Shown one piece after another: positions 23,401 to 31,460 of a DNA stretch of 64,000 bases (within the stretch, counting starts at the first letter, position 1; each line of letters begins with the position of its first letter). A program made the translations under genes and the position numbers. Origin of the DNA: Doris montereyensis (Eukaryota; Mollusca; Gastropoda; Nudibranchia; Dorididae). The notes beneath the pieces are model-generated. The model did no database searches, was not told the origin of the DNA, and saw nothing but the letters and a program-made list of their open reading frames with translations. The stretch is taken from positions 85,001 to 149,000 of the forward strand of contig JAXRKP010000436.1 of NCBI GenBank assembly GCA_037039925.1, written 5' to 3'.

Positions 23401-26331
23401 TGTACAATTATCGATACCGGCACCAACACAAACGCTTGGGAAGTAGAGAAAACGGGCATTGCGGCGAAAGTAAGTCAGTGCAACAGTGGGGGGAGCCTGG
23501 GTGATCACCAAGATTTATAATAACTTGGGATTAAATTGTTGAAATGAAGACAACGCACAGACAAGGTGGTGAGCGCGCAGGTGGGTTGACTATTGCTCGC
23601 CGCGAAGATCCGAAGGCACAGTAGATACAGCCAGTACAAGACAAGAGCAATAAAACTGTTCACAACTTGTCCCTCGGTCGTGATGCGTGCCCGGTCAATT
23701 TAAAACTGACACTTACGGTATCAAGAAAAGGCCGTGGGCGGAGTCTGGAAGACTGCTCAATCCTAATTGCCCGATTACAAACCAGTGATCCAATGGAACA
23801 AAGGCTGTAATGTACTGGGGGTGGAGTTACGTCATCCTGGTCATCTTTTATTACATTACATTATTAATTACAATACATGGCACATTGTTGCTGGGCTTAG
23901 GCCCTATTAGGGATGGGATTGCATGTACAATAAAGAACTAATGCTTAATCAATTGCGGATGTTCTTTGTGATACTTTGGAAAGATTATACCTGCAGTTGC
24001 CATTGAGACCGAGCATTTAGGAAAAATCTTGGTTTTAAAACAGGTAATTTATTTAGAAAAAATAGATTTCACTGAAAATGCGGGCATTTAAGCGATCACT
24101 ACTGTATGTATAAATAAAATATGGCTTTCACATATGCTGTTTGAAACAGGAAATGCACACCATCATTATCACTTATTTCCAATGCATCGTTCTCATCAGA
24201 CGTAATTCGACATGTGCATACTATGGTCTTTAAGTTTTGAGTTGTGTCTGATGATAGGTGTGTTAACCCTGTAGTAGGCAGGCATACCACTATTACTGCT
24301 ACATTAATATCGATTATTTGTCAAGGTCGCGTGTTAGTATTATTTCATTGTTGTTCTCACATACTCTTGATAGAAAGTTTGGGGCTTGAAGTAAGGAAGT
24401 GGAGCTTCTTGCTCTTGGTAAATCTAATATTATCTGAAACTCTAGTCAAACAGCAGACGGTTGGTGGGTGGGTCTTAGTGGCACGTTCTCCTTCTTTCCT
24501 TACCTTTATTTTTCTTTCATTTTGCTGTTTCCTCTTCGTTCACTTAAGCTCACTGTATATGGCGGACGAGGTAAAATTCAATAAGATTATTAACACCTGT
24601 GTCACGCCGACCGGTTATTTCCGTCCTTCATAACAAACTGTCTTCATCGTGCCGAGCGTGTCGTGCGAAAGCCGGATATTTCCGTGTGGATCAGGAGATG
24701 CCCTCAAAGTGTGTCGATTAACAACGTACTGGTTTTCAATTTTTGTGCCATTGATTTACTCAATAAATTCCAGGATTGACAAGATTTTTATGAGGGTTCC
24801 TTCAGGAATCATAAATCTTAAACTTAAACACTTGCATCTATGACTTTTTTCTTATAGTTTTGTGACATTTGTATCCTCTTTTTTATAAGGCTGGTGCCAA
24901 CATGACCCCCGTGATTCAGATGAGATGATCCGTTTACCTTTCTTAAGAACGTGGTTCAGGACAAAAAATGCCATCGTGCTTCATCTCAGCAATGGAACTC
25001 TTCAGGTACGTTGATAATTTTGTTTTAGTTTTGAGAAAGAATAGATTGATTGATTTTCCTTTTCTTTACATTAAAAAAACTACTTCATGCCGTAATTTAT
25101 TGTGGATTTAGTGAAGCACCGCCAAACCAGTGGCCAAATTTACCACCGGGTCCAGCATTTTTGTTGTTGTAATCTTGCCAAACAGAATGGTATCCAGGTC
25201 TGGAATTACCTTTACCAGCTGCTCTGGGCAGTTAAAATATTGGCACTTTAGAGAAGACCTATGCTTGCTATGCTTTCAGGCTGCTTGCGGTGACAATTTC
25301 AGCTGGCATAAGGGGAGAGTTTAGTAAATGCCGTCATTGTGAAGGAAAAAAAAACCCAACCTAGCTCTCACATATCCCCCAAGGCTGTGTCCAGACCGGT
25401 AGAGCTGGGCAAAGCTTGATCGATCTTTATGATTGACAACACTAAAAGCTTGCTGAGCTCGACTGTGAACATTGATCATTGATAACCCCCTCCTGTAACC
25501 ATCTTTCAGGGCACCAAATTTGATCCTTGCATTTACAGTCAGATGTTATTATATTTATGGGCCTAGAGCTGTTGTAAGATTGGAGTGGGCGCTATAGAAA
25601 TAAATTATATTATTATTATAGTAAGATATAGCCTCCTTTCATTAGCTGACCTACAATTATTTGTTGCACTTATACGTGCAAGGCCTCTGGTACCTGTCAT
25701 GCTCGATATTTAACTCAACTTGAAAGATCAGCAAATTTGATCTTCGGCTCGAATTTGGTTCAACTTACTAGACTGTTAGTATAGTAAGAAGATGACAAAA
25801 CTAGAATGTACCACATGTGGCCCTTTGCAGTTCATAGAAGTTGATTCAAAACTCTGCCAAAATGTTTTCAATATATTTCAGAGCCACTGAAGCAGTTAGT
25901 ATTTACTGAAAATTGACAGAATGCAAGTTGACTTGTCATTGACTGAACTATGCAAAGCCTGTAACCACTGGTTATAGCTGTACTTTCTTATTATTAGCGT
26001 CTTTGATTTCTGTAATTTTCCTGATTTAGTTGAAGCTTAGGGCATAATGTACTAGAGAAAATTTTGTCTTGTGTTTAACCAGTTACTGTGGTTTCTTTTT
26101 CCAGATAAACTTTTTCCAAGACCATACAAAAATAATTGTCTGTCCGTTGATGGCAGCGGTCACTTATATTGATGAACGACGAGAGTTTCGTACGTACCGT
26201 TTGAATCTGATTGAAAAGTATGGATGTTCTAAGGACCTTGCCAGTCGCTTGTGTATGCAAGAACAATGGTCGAACGTCTCTTGAATTCTAAATCTGCGAG
26301 TGCTGCCAGGGCAAAATCAGCTGCATCTTAA
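7679..26331 (+). CDS. PLK1: Polo-like kinase 1 (whole gene, 13 coding exons)
   Basis: Serine/threonine kinase of mitosis: it acts at centrosomes, kinetochores and the midbody and docks on primed phosphopeptides through its polo-boxes. Thirteen exons with GT-AG introns add up, once four apparent one-base indels are allowed for, to about 602 codons; human PLK1 has 603. In that numbering, visible landmarks are the glycine loop (GKGGFAKC, about 36-43), catalytic Lys58 (AGKIV), HRDLKLGN with Asp152, DFG at 170-172, T-loop Thr186 ([15 protein letters not shown]), an RRPL D-box-like motif at 315-318, polo-box Trp406 and Trp410 ([13 protein letters not shown]) and the phosphopeptide-binding His534/Lys536 pair (QDHTK). 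The polo-box sequence fits PLK1 rather than PLK2/3. The indels are in exons 2, 5, 12 and 13. Introns hold several transposable elements. Start chosen at the ATG before ASSSTKDDG because it opens the only frame that runs into the kinase domain. Confidence 0.95.
8301..8548. repeat. Long inverted repeat (about 110-bp arms)
   Basis: The left arm 8301-8409 starts GGAGTGGCGAGAATGTGATC; the right arm 8438-8548 is its reverse complement with a few differences, leaving a loop of about 30 bp. In RNA this would form a long hairpin inside PLK1 intron 1. Confidence 0.85.
9043..9117. mobile_element. Solo right end of the CAGGGATGGGGA element family
   Basis: The stretch from 'cttacgtaatactatttt' to 'tttgtccccatcc' is nearly identical to 14597-14673, the right end of the TIR element in intron 5. 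No matching left end was found nearby, so this is probably a truncated copy. Confidence 0.6.
9560..9668 (+). CDS. PLK1: PLK1 exon 2 (contains +1 base shift)
   Basis: Encodes the rest of the glycine loop and GKIVPKS with the ATP-anchoring lysine. Acceptor 'gatctttag', donor GTTTGT. The exon is 109 bp where an in-frame exon needs 108: the run at 9565-9569 has five T where four are needed to read GGFAKC. Read literally, the frame is lost here. Confidence 0.9.
9867..10835. mobile_element. TIR element (CATAGCTGCCAAG ends) with BED-like zinc-finger remnant
   Basis: Perfect 13-bp terminal inverted repeats CATAGCTGCCAAG / CTTGGCAGCTATG are flanked by CGTTTA and CGTTTC, a near-perfect 6-bp target duplication. 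The left subterminal region (about 9886-9975) repeats TCCGT many times, as transposase-binding subterminal repeats do. Near 10602-10790 the plus strand reads [14 protein letters not shown] and [16 protein letters not shown], resembling the N-terminal zinc finger of BED-type transposase-derived proteins, with a frame break. No catalytic domain is present, so it would be non-autonomous. It lies in PLK1 intron 2. Confidence 0.7.
11046..11162 (+). CDS. PLK1: PLK1 exon 3
   Basis: 39 codons, [10 protein letters not shown] to ELCRRR, covering helix C and the hinge of the kinase N-lobe. Phase 0 at both ends; donor GTATGT. Confidence 0.93.
11163..12261. other. PLK1 intron 3, no further feature
   Basis: No element recognised apart from scattered AGATCTAG-type motifs near its 3' end. 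Confidence 0.6.
12262..12479 (+). CDS. PLK1: PLK1 exon 4 (catalytic and DFG loops)
   Basis: Encodes [16 protein letters not shown], the catalytic loop [10 protein letters not shown] and [10 protein letters not shown]. Acceptor 'caattttag', donor GTAAGT, ends in phase 2 within the lysine codon that precedes the T-loop threonine. Confidence 0.96.
12997..13091 (+). CDS. PLK1: PLK1 exon 5 (T-loop; contains -1 base shift)
   Basis: Starts with the T-loop threonine and [16 protein letters not shown]. After AAAAGGG (13047-13049) the conserved continuation [14 protein letters not shown] is found one base out of frame; one more G would restore it. 95 bp instead of 96. Acceptor 'tttttcag', donor GTAAGT. 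Confidence 0.92.
13140..13350 (+). mobile_element. tRNA-derived SINE, family B, copy 1
   Basis: B box GGTTCGAATCC at 13189-13199, followed by a body (GGTGAAAATGGGTACAAGCA, then 'tcctgtccaggggtcattatt') shared with the inverted copy at 29820-30115. The head is degenerate. It lies in PLK1 intron 5. Confidence 0.75.
13619..14675. mobile_element. hAT-like non-autonomous element
   Basis: The left end CAGGGGTGGGGA (13619) is inverted as TCCCCATCCCTG at the right end (14664-14675); 11 of 12 bases agree. Both ends are flanked by ATTTGAC (13612-13618 and 14676-14682), a perfect 7-bp direct repeat. CAGGG-type ends suggest the hAT group, which usually makes 8-bp duplications. A second left-end-like sequence CAGGGATGGGGATTTCCG starts near 13904, so a nested or internally duplicated copy is likely. 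No transposase domain recognised. Contains a short CA tract at 14378-14400. Confidence 0.65.
14676..15151. other. 3' part of PLK1 intron 5
   Basis: A small TA run near 14740 and otherwise nothing recognised. Confidence 0.5.
15152..15351 (+). CDS. PLK1: PLK1 exon 6 (kinase C-lobe)
   Basis: [19 protein letters not shown] through [14 protein letters not shown], the end of the kinase domain. Acceptor 'tttccacag', donor GTATCT; split codons at both ends agree with exons 5 and 7. Confidence 0.95.
15828..15944 (+). CDS. PLK1: PLK1 exon 7 (linker, D-box)
   Basis: [18 protein letters not shown] followed by a variable linker ending RRPLLDVN. The RxxL there aligns with the human PLK1 destruction box. 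Donor GTGAGT. Confidence 0.92.
16462..16575 (+). CDS. PLK1: PLK1 exon 8 (variable linker)
   Basis: A serine- and charge-rich linker ([18 protein letters not shown]) between kinase and polo-boxes, poorly conserved in the family. Supported by matching phases and good splice sites ('tctttatag', GTAAGT). Confidence 0.82.
17048..17146 (+). CDS. PLK1: PLK1 exon 9
   Basis: [21 protein letters not shown], matching the CHLSDMLQQL helix that packs before polo-box 1. Acceptor 'tccatttcag', donor GTATTT. Confidence 0.88.
   Translation: MKMKQEIIICQICVDSSQLLLSQSLERDLMHK
18070..19857 (+). mobile_element. RTE-like LINE copy A (internally deleted)
   Basis: Starts with the same leader as the LINE at 37487 (cagtggacaggtaagcat...), including one 66-bp leader monomer, then endonuclease pieces (near 18370 and 18540), then jumps to the RT C-terminus: [26 protein letters not shown] (19085-19320) and [17 protein letters not shown] with RPRRKWEE (19580-19790). 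RT palm motifs are absent. It occupies PLK1 intron 9. Confidence 0.88.
19858..21009. other. Rest of PLK1 intron 9
   Basis: No coding sequence. A region near 20600-20700 on the minus strand loosely resembles SINE family A ('ggtaaggtgtctgcctctcaag') and may be an old copy. Confidence 0.45.
21010..21163 (+). CDS. PLK1: PLK1 exon 10 (polo-box 1)
   Basis: [19 protein letters not shown] then [19 protein letters not shown], the most diagnostic PLK1 polo-box sequence, with the phosphopeptide-binding tryptophan. Donor GTAAGT, phase 2. Confidence 0.96.
21649..21784. repeat. Perfect 68-bp tandem duplication
   Basis: Two identical copies in a row (21649-21716, 21717-21784), beginning cgttacacatctaatcaaac. 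The lack of differences means it is recent or an assembly duplication. Confidence 0.92.
22327..22423. repeat. 33-bp tandem repeat, three copies
   Basis: Units begin aaatgttttctggaatatta and differ at only one or two positions. Inside the TIR element of intron 10. Confidence 0.9.
23000..23129 (+). CDS. PLK1: PLK1 exon 11 (polo-box 1 end)
   Basis: [14 protein letters not shown] to [17 protein letters not shown], the strand-helix end of polo-box 1 and the inter-box linker. Acceptor 'ctcatacag', donor GTTGGT, ends in phase 0. Confidence 0.95.
23130..24889. other. PLK1 intron 11
   Basis: Holds two copies of a perfect 14-bp palindrome GAGGAAATTTCCTC (23213-23226, 23243-23256). No coding exon recognised; ORFs around 24244-24843 lack family resemblance. 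Confidence 0.5.
24890..25005 (+). CDS. PLK1: PLK1 exon 12 (polo-box 2; contains -1 base shift)
   Basis: AGANMTP then, one base out of frame, [20 protein letters not shown] and [12 protein letters not shown]. The shift lies in the C run at 24906-24910, which has five C where six are needed. Read literally it stops within a few codons. Donor GTACGT. Confidence 0.93.
25380..25625 (+). repeat. Possible retroposon tail
   Basis: Ends GGGCGCTATAGAAATAAA followed by TTA repeats, a form often seen at the 3' ends of non-LTR retroposons and their SINEs. No head or coding part recognised. In PLK1 intron 12. Confidence 0.35.
26105..26331 (+). CDS. PLK1: PLK1 exon 13 (polo-box 2 end, stop; contains -1 base shift)
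   Basis: [19 protein letters not shown] through KDLASRL, then one missing base near 26251-26256; after it [20 protein letters not shown] continues to a TAA at 26329-26331. Without that correction the frame stops at the TGA at 26282-26284 and loses the last conserved helix. The ARTM(V) helix is conserved in PLK1, which supports the later stop. Confidence 0.92.
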
Positions 26332-28540
26332 CAGATGGCAAATGCTTTGTGGCTGTTTTGTATTTCCATTGTTTGGTTGTTTCTCTGGTAGCTGTACTTT
26401 TCGTCTTTGAAAGACGGAGGTTTGTTTGAAAATAATAACATGACTCGAATATTGTAAAAAAAAAACATTTTAAAGAAGGGAGCAGTTATTTCCTCTTTAT
26501 TATGATGTTTGAGTTTTGTACGTAAGAGTGATGTAATTATGTAGGAAAATTGATTATGTTGCTTGTGATGCTTTTGCATAAATAAGTGCCAGGGAAAGTG
26601 TTTGAATGAGTGAGGCGTAAAACAATAATTGCACATGTATATAATTTGATCGGTGTTGAAAGCTGTTTTTGTTACTAGGAGAGCTTCAAATGTTTGGGTC
26701 TCATGGGGCCCAGTTTTGTGCGTAAGGATACTATTGTGTAGAGACAATTGATTGCATGACTTGTGATGCTTTTGCATAAGTATGAAGGAGTTGTTGAATG
26801 AGTGAGGCGTTAAGCAATAATTGCACATACCAGTATATATATGATTTGATAAAAATGAAAAAATGTTTTTGTTACTGAGAGAGAGCTTCAGTAGATGTTT
26901 GGCCTCAGGGGGTCCTAAGATATTGCACTTGCCTTCCGTGGTTCCAAGATAAAACTTGAATCCTAAAAAAGATTGTTTTGGGTTAAAATCACTATATGGC
27001 CCACATTTCCCCTGGATCTTGCCATCAGAGATGGGATGAGTATTACAGAAGGTGCCACCGCGCAGGTTGTACATATAATGACGGCACTTTAAAGTTAAAG
27101 GTCTGTTAGGTGGAACATCTCAGGTTTTAATTTAAATCCTGAGACTTCATTCTATAGTGAAAATGTAATCATATAGCAGAACTTAACTAATTTGTTTACT
27201 TACTGCACAGTAAAATATATTATTTGTTTATCACACAAAGCTTGTGTATATAAGCTTAACGTCATATATATGTTATTTTTTACACAAAAATGTTCAGGTA
27301 TAAAAGATGAGGCTTAGATTAAAAAAAAAATCATTGGAAAGTTTTCTTATTTGTTGATTATATTTTACTGTTTGTTTCTCTTTTGTCTTTTTAAACGTCA
27401 CGCTGGTCGAGGTTATAGTGATGATCAGTTTGTGCAAAATGAAAGAAACATATGTATGATTTTTGTTCATCCGTGGGGTGGTTTAGCAAAAATGCATTTA
27501 TTGTTGATCAAGTTTCAAATCCTTTTGTTAATAGTTATATTTTGTCCATGTTTTTTTCTACATGTACTCTGTTATTGTTGTATGAATTGGACTTGTTTGG
27601 AAAACAGGACAAATTCAAATCTATTTGACTTTTGATGATTGATCCCCTTCCTGACGATTATGTCTTTAGCACCATTGTGTTTCATCTGTCTGCACACCGC
27701 GTGCCGTGAAGACAAGTTAAGTCGTTTGAAGAAGCTCTTCAGAGATACCTCCTTTCTAATGTTTTTTTTGTTTTGGTCATTATTTTGACCTTTGGTCACA
27801 TGGGCAGCAACTTCATGCTGTAGACAGTCATTTGAATGGTTGTAAGTGTATTTGGTTGACAATCAAGTTGAGAACGAGTCCTGTCTAGAGCTACCAGTTT
27901 GCCTTTCTTCAAATATCTGAGGAGCCTAAAAAGGATGTGTATGTGTGTGTGCTTGTTGAAAATATTTGTTGTACATTATCTTGGCATTATATTAGTTTAT
28001 TACGTCTCACCCTTGTATCGGAAGGTCTTTTATTGAAAGAGTATATCTTTTCCTTCGTACCGTGTATGGGACTTTCAAGAGAGTAATATATTGATTTCTT
28101 TTGAGGTGAGTGTATGGGACTGATGTCAACCGCCGAATATTATTGTATGAATGTCATGTCTGTTGACCTGTGGATGCAATTTTCAAGAAGTGTTCAAACA
28201 TTTAAGAAAAAAAAAACAAAACGACCTGTGAATTGTTTCTTTACTCAGGAGAAATGAACCAAACTCAAACTGGTGACATTTTTTGTATGTGTGTAAGTAG
28301 TAAAATCACGTATATATATGCTTTTCATACTGGAGTAACAGATTTATATTAAAATCTATCCTTTGTCACAAAGTGTAATACTGACTTGTTGGCGGTTGGG
28401 GAACACTGCTGGCAGGTCCTATTTCTTTCCTTCCCCTCTTTCACTTATCTTTCATCTTTCATCTTGATGTTTCCCCTCAATTCACTCCGAGATGACCCCA
28501 TATGCTGGATGGGGTAAATTTCGACAAAATAAAACAAAGT
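26332..28540 (+). other. PLK1 3' UTR and downstream flank
   Basis: AT-rich sequence following the inferred stop codon. The length of the UTR cannot be fixed from sequence: no single polyadenylation signal stands out, and an AATAAA at 31078-31083 is only one distant possibility. A diverged tandem duplication lies at 26511-26909. Confidence 0.55.
26511..26909. repeat. Diverged tandem duplication, about 200 bp x 2
   Basis: 'acttgtgatgcttttgcata', 'tgaatgagtgaggcgt' and 'caataattgcacat' occur in the same order in 26511-26707 and 26711-26909. It creates the internal repeat of a 248-codon antisense ORF. Confidence 0.8.
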
Positions 28541-28998
28541 CATAGCTGCTAACCAGTTTGTAAAAATATATTTCGTACAGGCCTGTTTTCTTTGAAAAAT
28601 CTGTATATTAGGGTTGTCTAAAATAATTTTTTGTTAAAAGAAACCCTAAGTCAACGGCAGAGACTCGAAAATCGGGTTGTCGGAAATGCCAGCAATAGTG
28701 GTCTTTTTGTCATTTACCGTAACGGGTAATTCAAGTCACATTATCAATTGTTTTCTTCTTTATGTCATTTACCGTAAAGGGTAATTCAAGTCAAGTTATC
28801 AATTGTTTTCTTGAAAGTTATGCCAGAGCGTTGTTCAAGTTTGCACAATAAGATGCTTGAATTGCCCTTTAAGGTAAATGTCAAAACTTTCGGGTTTCTT
28901 TAAATTACTAACTAGCCCCTGCAAAGGTACTTTTCTAGATAAATGCAGGCTGACAGACTCAAAACCCAAAAACCGTCTCGTGTTGATAGGCAGCTATG
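28541..28998. mobile_element. TIR element (CATAGCTGC ends), short diverged copy
   Basis: Left end CATAGCTGCTAACC, right end GGCAGCTATG. No target duplication is visible, so it is older or rearranged. Internally 'gtcatttaccgtaa.gggtaattcaagtca' occurs twice, about 65 bp apart. A further right-end-like sequence (GGCAGCTTTGTG) at about 29272 suggests another eroded copy to its right. Confidence 0.5.
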
Positions 28999-29650
28999 TA
29001 AATATTTTATGGAAAAATGGTGAAACAAAGGTCGCTTGACAAATAGACTCAATAGAGAAGTCTGGAGACGCCATTTTGAATTCATACATTTTCCGTCACA
29101 CTCCTCCAGACGGGCCAGTGATCAGCAGACTTATTGTTATTTACGTTTAGGAGTTAATTTAAGATAAATCATCACGTGTTTTTTTTAAATTTTTAATATA
29201 TCAGTGTTTCACGCCAGTAATAATTAGTTCACACTGTCGTCAAAGTCTTGCTTTTTTATTTGAAAAGCTCGGCAGCTTTGTGTTTAAAAGGAACACCTGG
29301 TGTGCCTGTGCCAATGCCCTGATCCCAACCGAGAATTTTGCAATCACTCAGCAACCAGGTGCAACAGTGAGCGTCCCAAGTCCACAGTCCTGGCTTGGAA
29401 CTTTGATACCTGGCGGCATGGGCAGGTCATTGTTTACCAACACCAGGGCCTTTTTAAGTATTTGCCAATATCTCAGATATTATCTGATCCACGGTACGCT
29501 GGATCTAGGGTCGGGTCTTATTAGAGTTGGAACATACAAGTTCTATAATGTAGGCCTACTTCTTATTTAGCTGCCCGCTTTGTGCCTTTTGTCAGTGTCC
29601 AGGCCATTATCAACAACTTCCCAAATCTAAAAGCTTACTTCATATAGAGG

Positions 29651-29730
29651 GCATGAATGAATCAACCCAAATCTAAAGCATGAATGAATCAACCCAAATC
29701 TAAAGCATGAATGAATCAACCCAAATTTCT
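29651..29730. repeat. 27-bp tandem repeat, three copies
   Basis: Units begin gcatgaatgaatcaacccaa. Confidence 0.9.
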
Positions 29731-29819
29731 ATCGGTTGGTCTTTCAAATCCCGCTTGATTTATATGTGAAGAAAACAGCCCAGCGTTCTCGTATCTTGGA
29801 CATAAAATAAACTAAAGTT

Positions 29820-30115
29820 CCTCAAAGGCGGTTTCGGCCCATATAGCCGAAGTGTATCCTGGTTTCTATAGCGTGAAGTGCAACGGGTGATAATAATCAC
29901 CGCCTTGACAGGACGCCAGTCACGCAGGTTTCTTTTACTCCCAAGCTAGTGCTTGTACCCATTTTGCACCTGAGCCAAGTGAGGAGAAATGCGGGTTAAG
30001 CATCTTTCTCAAGGAAAACGTCGGGCCTGGTTTTGCTAGGATTTGAACCTGGGATCTCAAGTCGGGCAGCCTAATCACTCTGCCACTGGTGCCACCTTGG
30101 ACATTAATGAGAAAC
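29820..30115 (-). mobile_element. tRNA-derived SINE, family B, copy 2
   Basis: On the minus strand the head reads TGGCAGAGTGATTAGG (A-box region), then the B box GGTTCAAATCC, then GGTGCAAAATGGGTACAAGC and a tail with CGGTGATTATTATCACCCG. It is the more complete of the two family B copies. Confidence 0.82.
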
Positions 30116-31230
30116 AATTGAAGGGGTCATTTTAACAGTGTGCCTATGTCCACTTTCATGATAAATTTGTGAGAGTGAGAGAATTCTACTAGCTAGGGAA
30201 TTAAAGGAAATCGTGCTTCCAGAAAGTGTGAAAGTGATATGATGAAATCATGTCACGTTTTTAGCTGTTCGAAACTTGGAATCACTAAAGCTATCTGTGC
30301 CTAAGTCCATTGTTTTTTACATTTTTCTCTAAATGACGTAATTGTGACTTAGGCACAATATTGAAATGACCTCTTCAATTTTCACATTTTTAGTTTAGTT
30401 ATATACTGTCTGTAGTCGAGCACTAATCAGTCTTAAAAAATTCAACGAAGTATTAAGTTTTAACTTTTTTTTGTTGGTGCTACTTTTATTTGTGTAGGCA
30501 TTTTCACTTTCACTTTGTCTTTGAGGAGGAAAAATGAATAACTAAAGAGTAAAATTGAACAACAAATTTTTTTTTTTGGAATTTGAAGTATCACAATGGA
30601 GTCTGGGGTTTTTAAATTAGATTTTGTTTCTTAGTTTGTGATATACATTCTATTTACATACCACCATTCCTTTTTTTTTTCCAAATAGGAAGTTTTTGGT
30701 CTTTGATTCCTCAATGTAGTACATCTTGGCTTGAAGTACACTGTATAACGTTTTTTGTTTAATTTTAGAATTGTTTTCGTAGTAGTCATTGCTTCTTTAT
30801 TTTTTCGGTTTCATTTGTCTTTCCCTGATGAAATGTATTCACTGATAAATGAAATACACTTTTGATACAATGTCTTTATAATTCATAGTAGTAGAAGCAG
30901 ACTGTTATGCGATGAAAGTATTTTTTATAACTATTTATAGAATCTATGATTGACCACTAAGTTTCCTTCACGATTCCAAAAGAAAGCAATGTGATTGTGA
31001 AAGGCTTGTTTATGACATACGCATGCCATGCTATGAATATGTTGGTTTTCTGTTTGACTCAGTCATTTCTTGAGAGCAATAAAACTTAATTTCATACAAG
31101 TTAGTTGATAGTTGCTTTTCTTCAATTAAGATTGAGTGCTTACAATTACGTGTGTGTTTGTGGCTAAATTGGCAGTAAAAACCAACTAGGTTTATTACAA
31201 GTAGACTTTTTTTGTTTTTCTTTGTTCTAA
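30116..31230. other. No recognisable feature
   Basis: AT-rich, with T-rich runs; nothing identified. Confidence 0.5.
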
Positions 31231-31460
31231 AGGGGACTCAGTAGTCCAGAGGTAAGGTGTCGGCCTCTCAACCAAAAGGTAGTGTGTTTGACTTCGAGCC
31301 CCCCAATGGTTGAACAATTTTTCTTTTTTTACGATCTTTGAAGTCCTGTGTGACTGCACATTAAAGTAAAGATCCTTGGCATCAGAGAGTTTGGGATAAA
31401 AAAACTTCTGCTAAAACCCGAGATCACCTTAGCTATGGATATGGGTAAATCAAATCAAAC
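31231..31460 (+). mobile_element. tRNA-derived SINE, family A, copy 2
   Basis: Head GGGACTCAGTAGTCCAGAGG contains an exact A-box match (TAGTCCAGAGG); the B box is altered (GACTTCGAGCCC). The middle of the body is deleted; the tail CGAGATCACCTTAGC then GGGTAAATCAAATCAAA is present. Confidence 0.85.

Noticed and set aside
7679..26331. PLK1 as a pseudogene
   Set aside because: Introns, twelve good splice-site pairs and all catalytic residues are kept; the four defects are single-base run-length changes more easily explained by sequencing.
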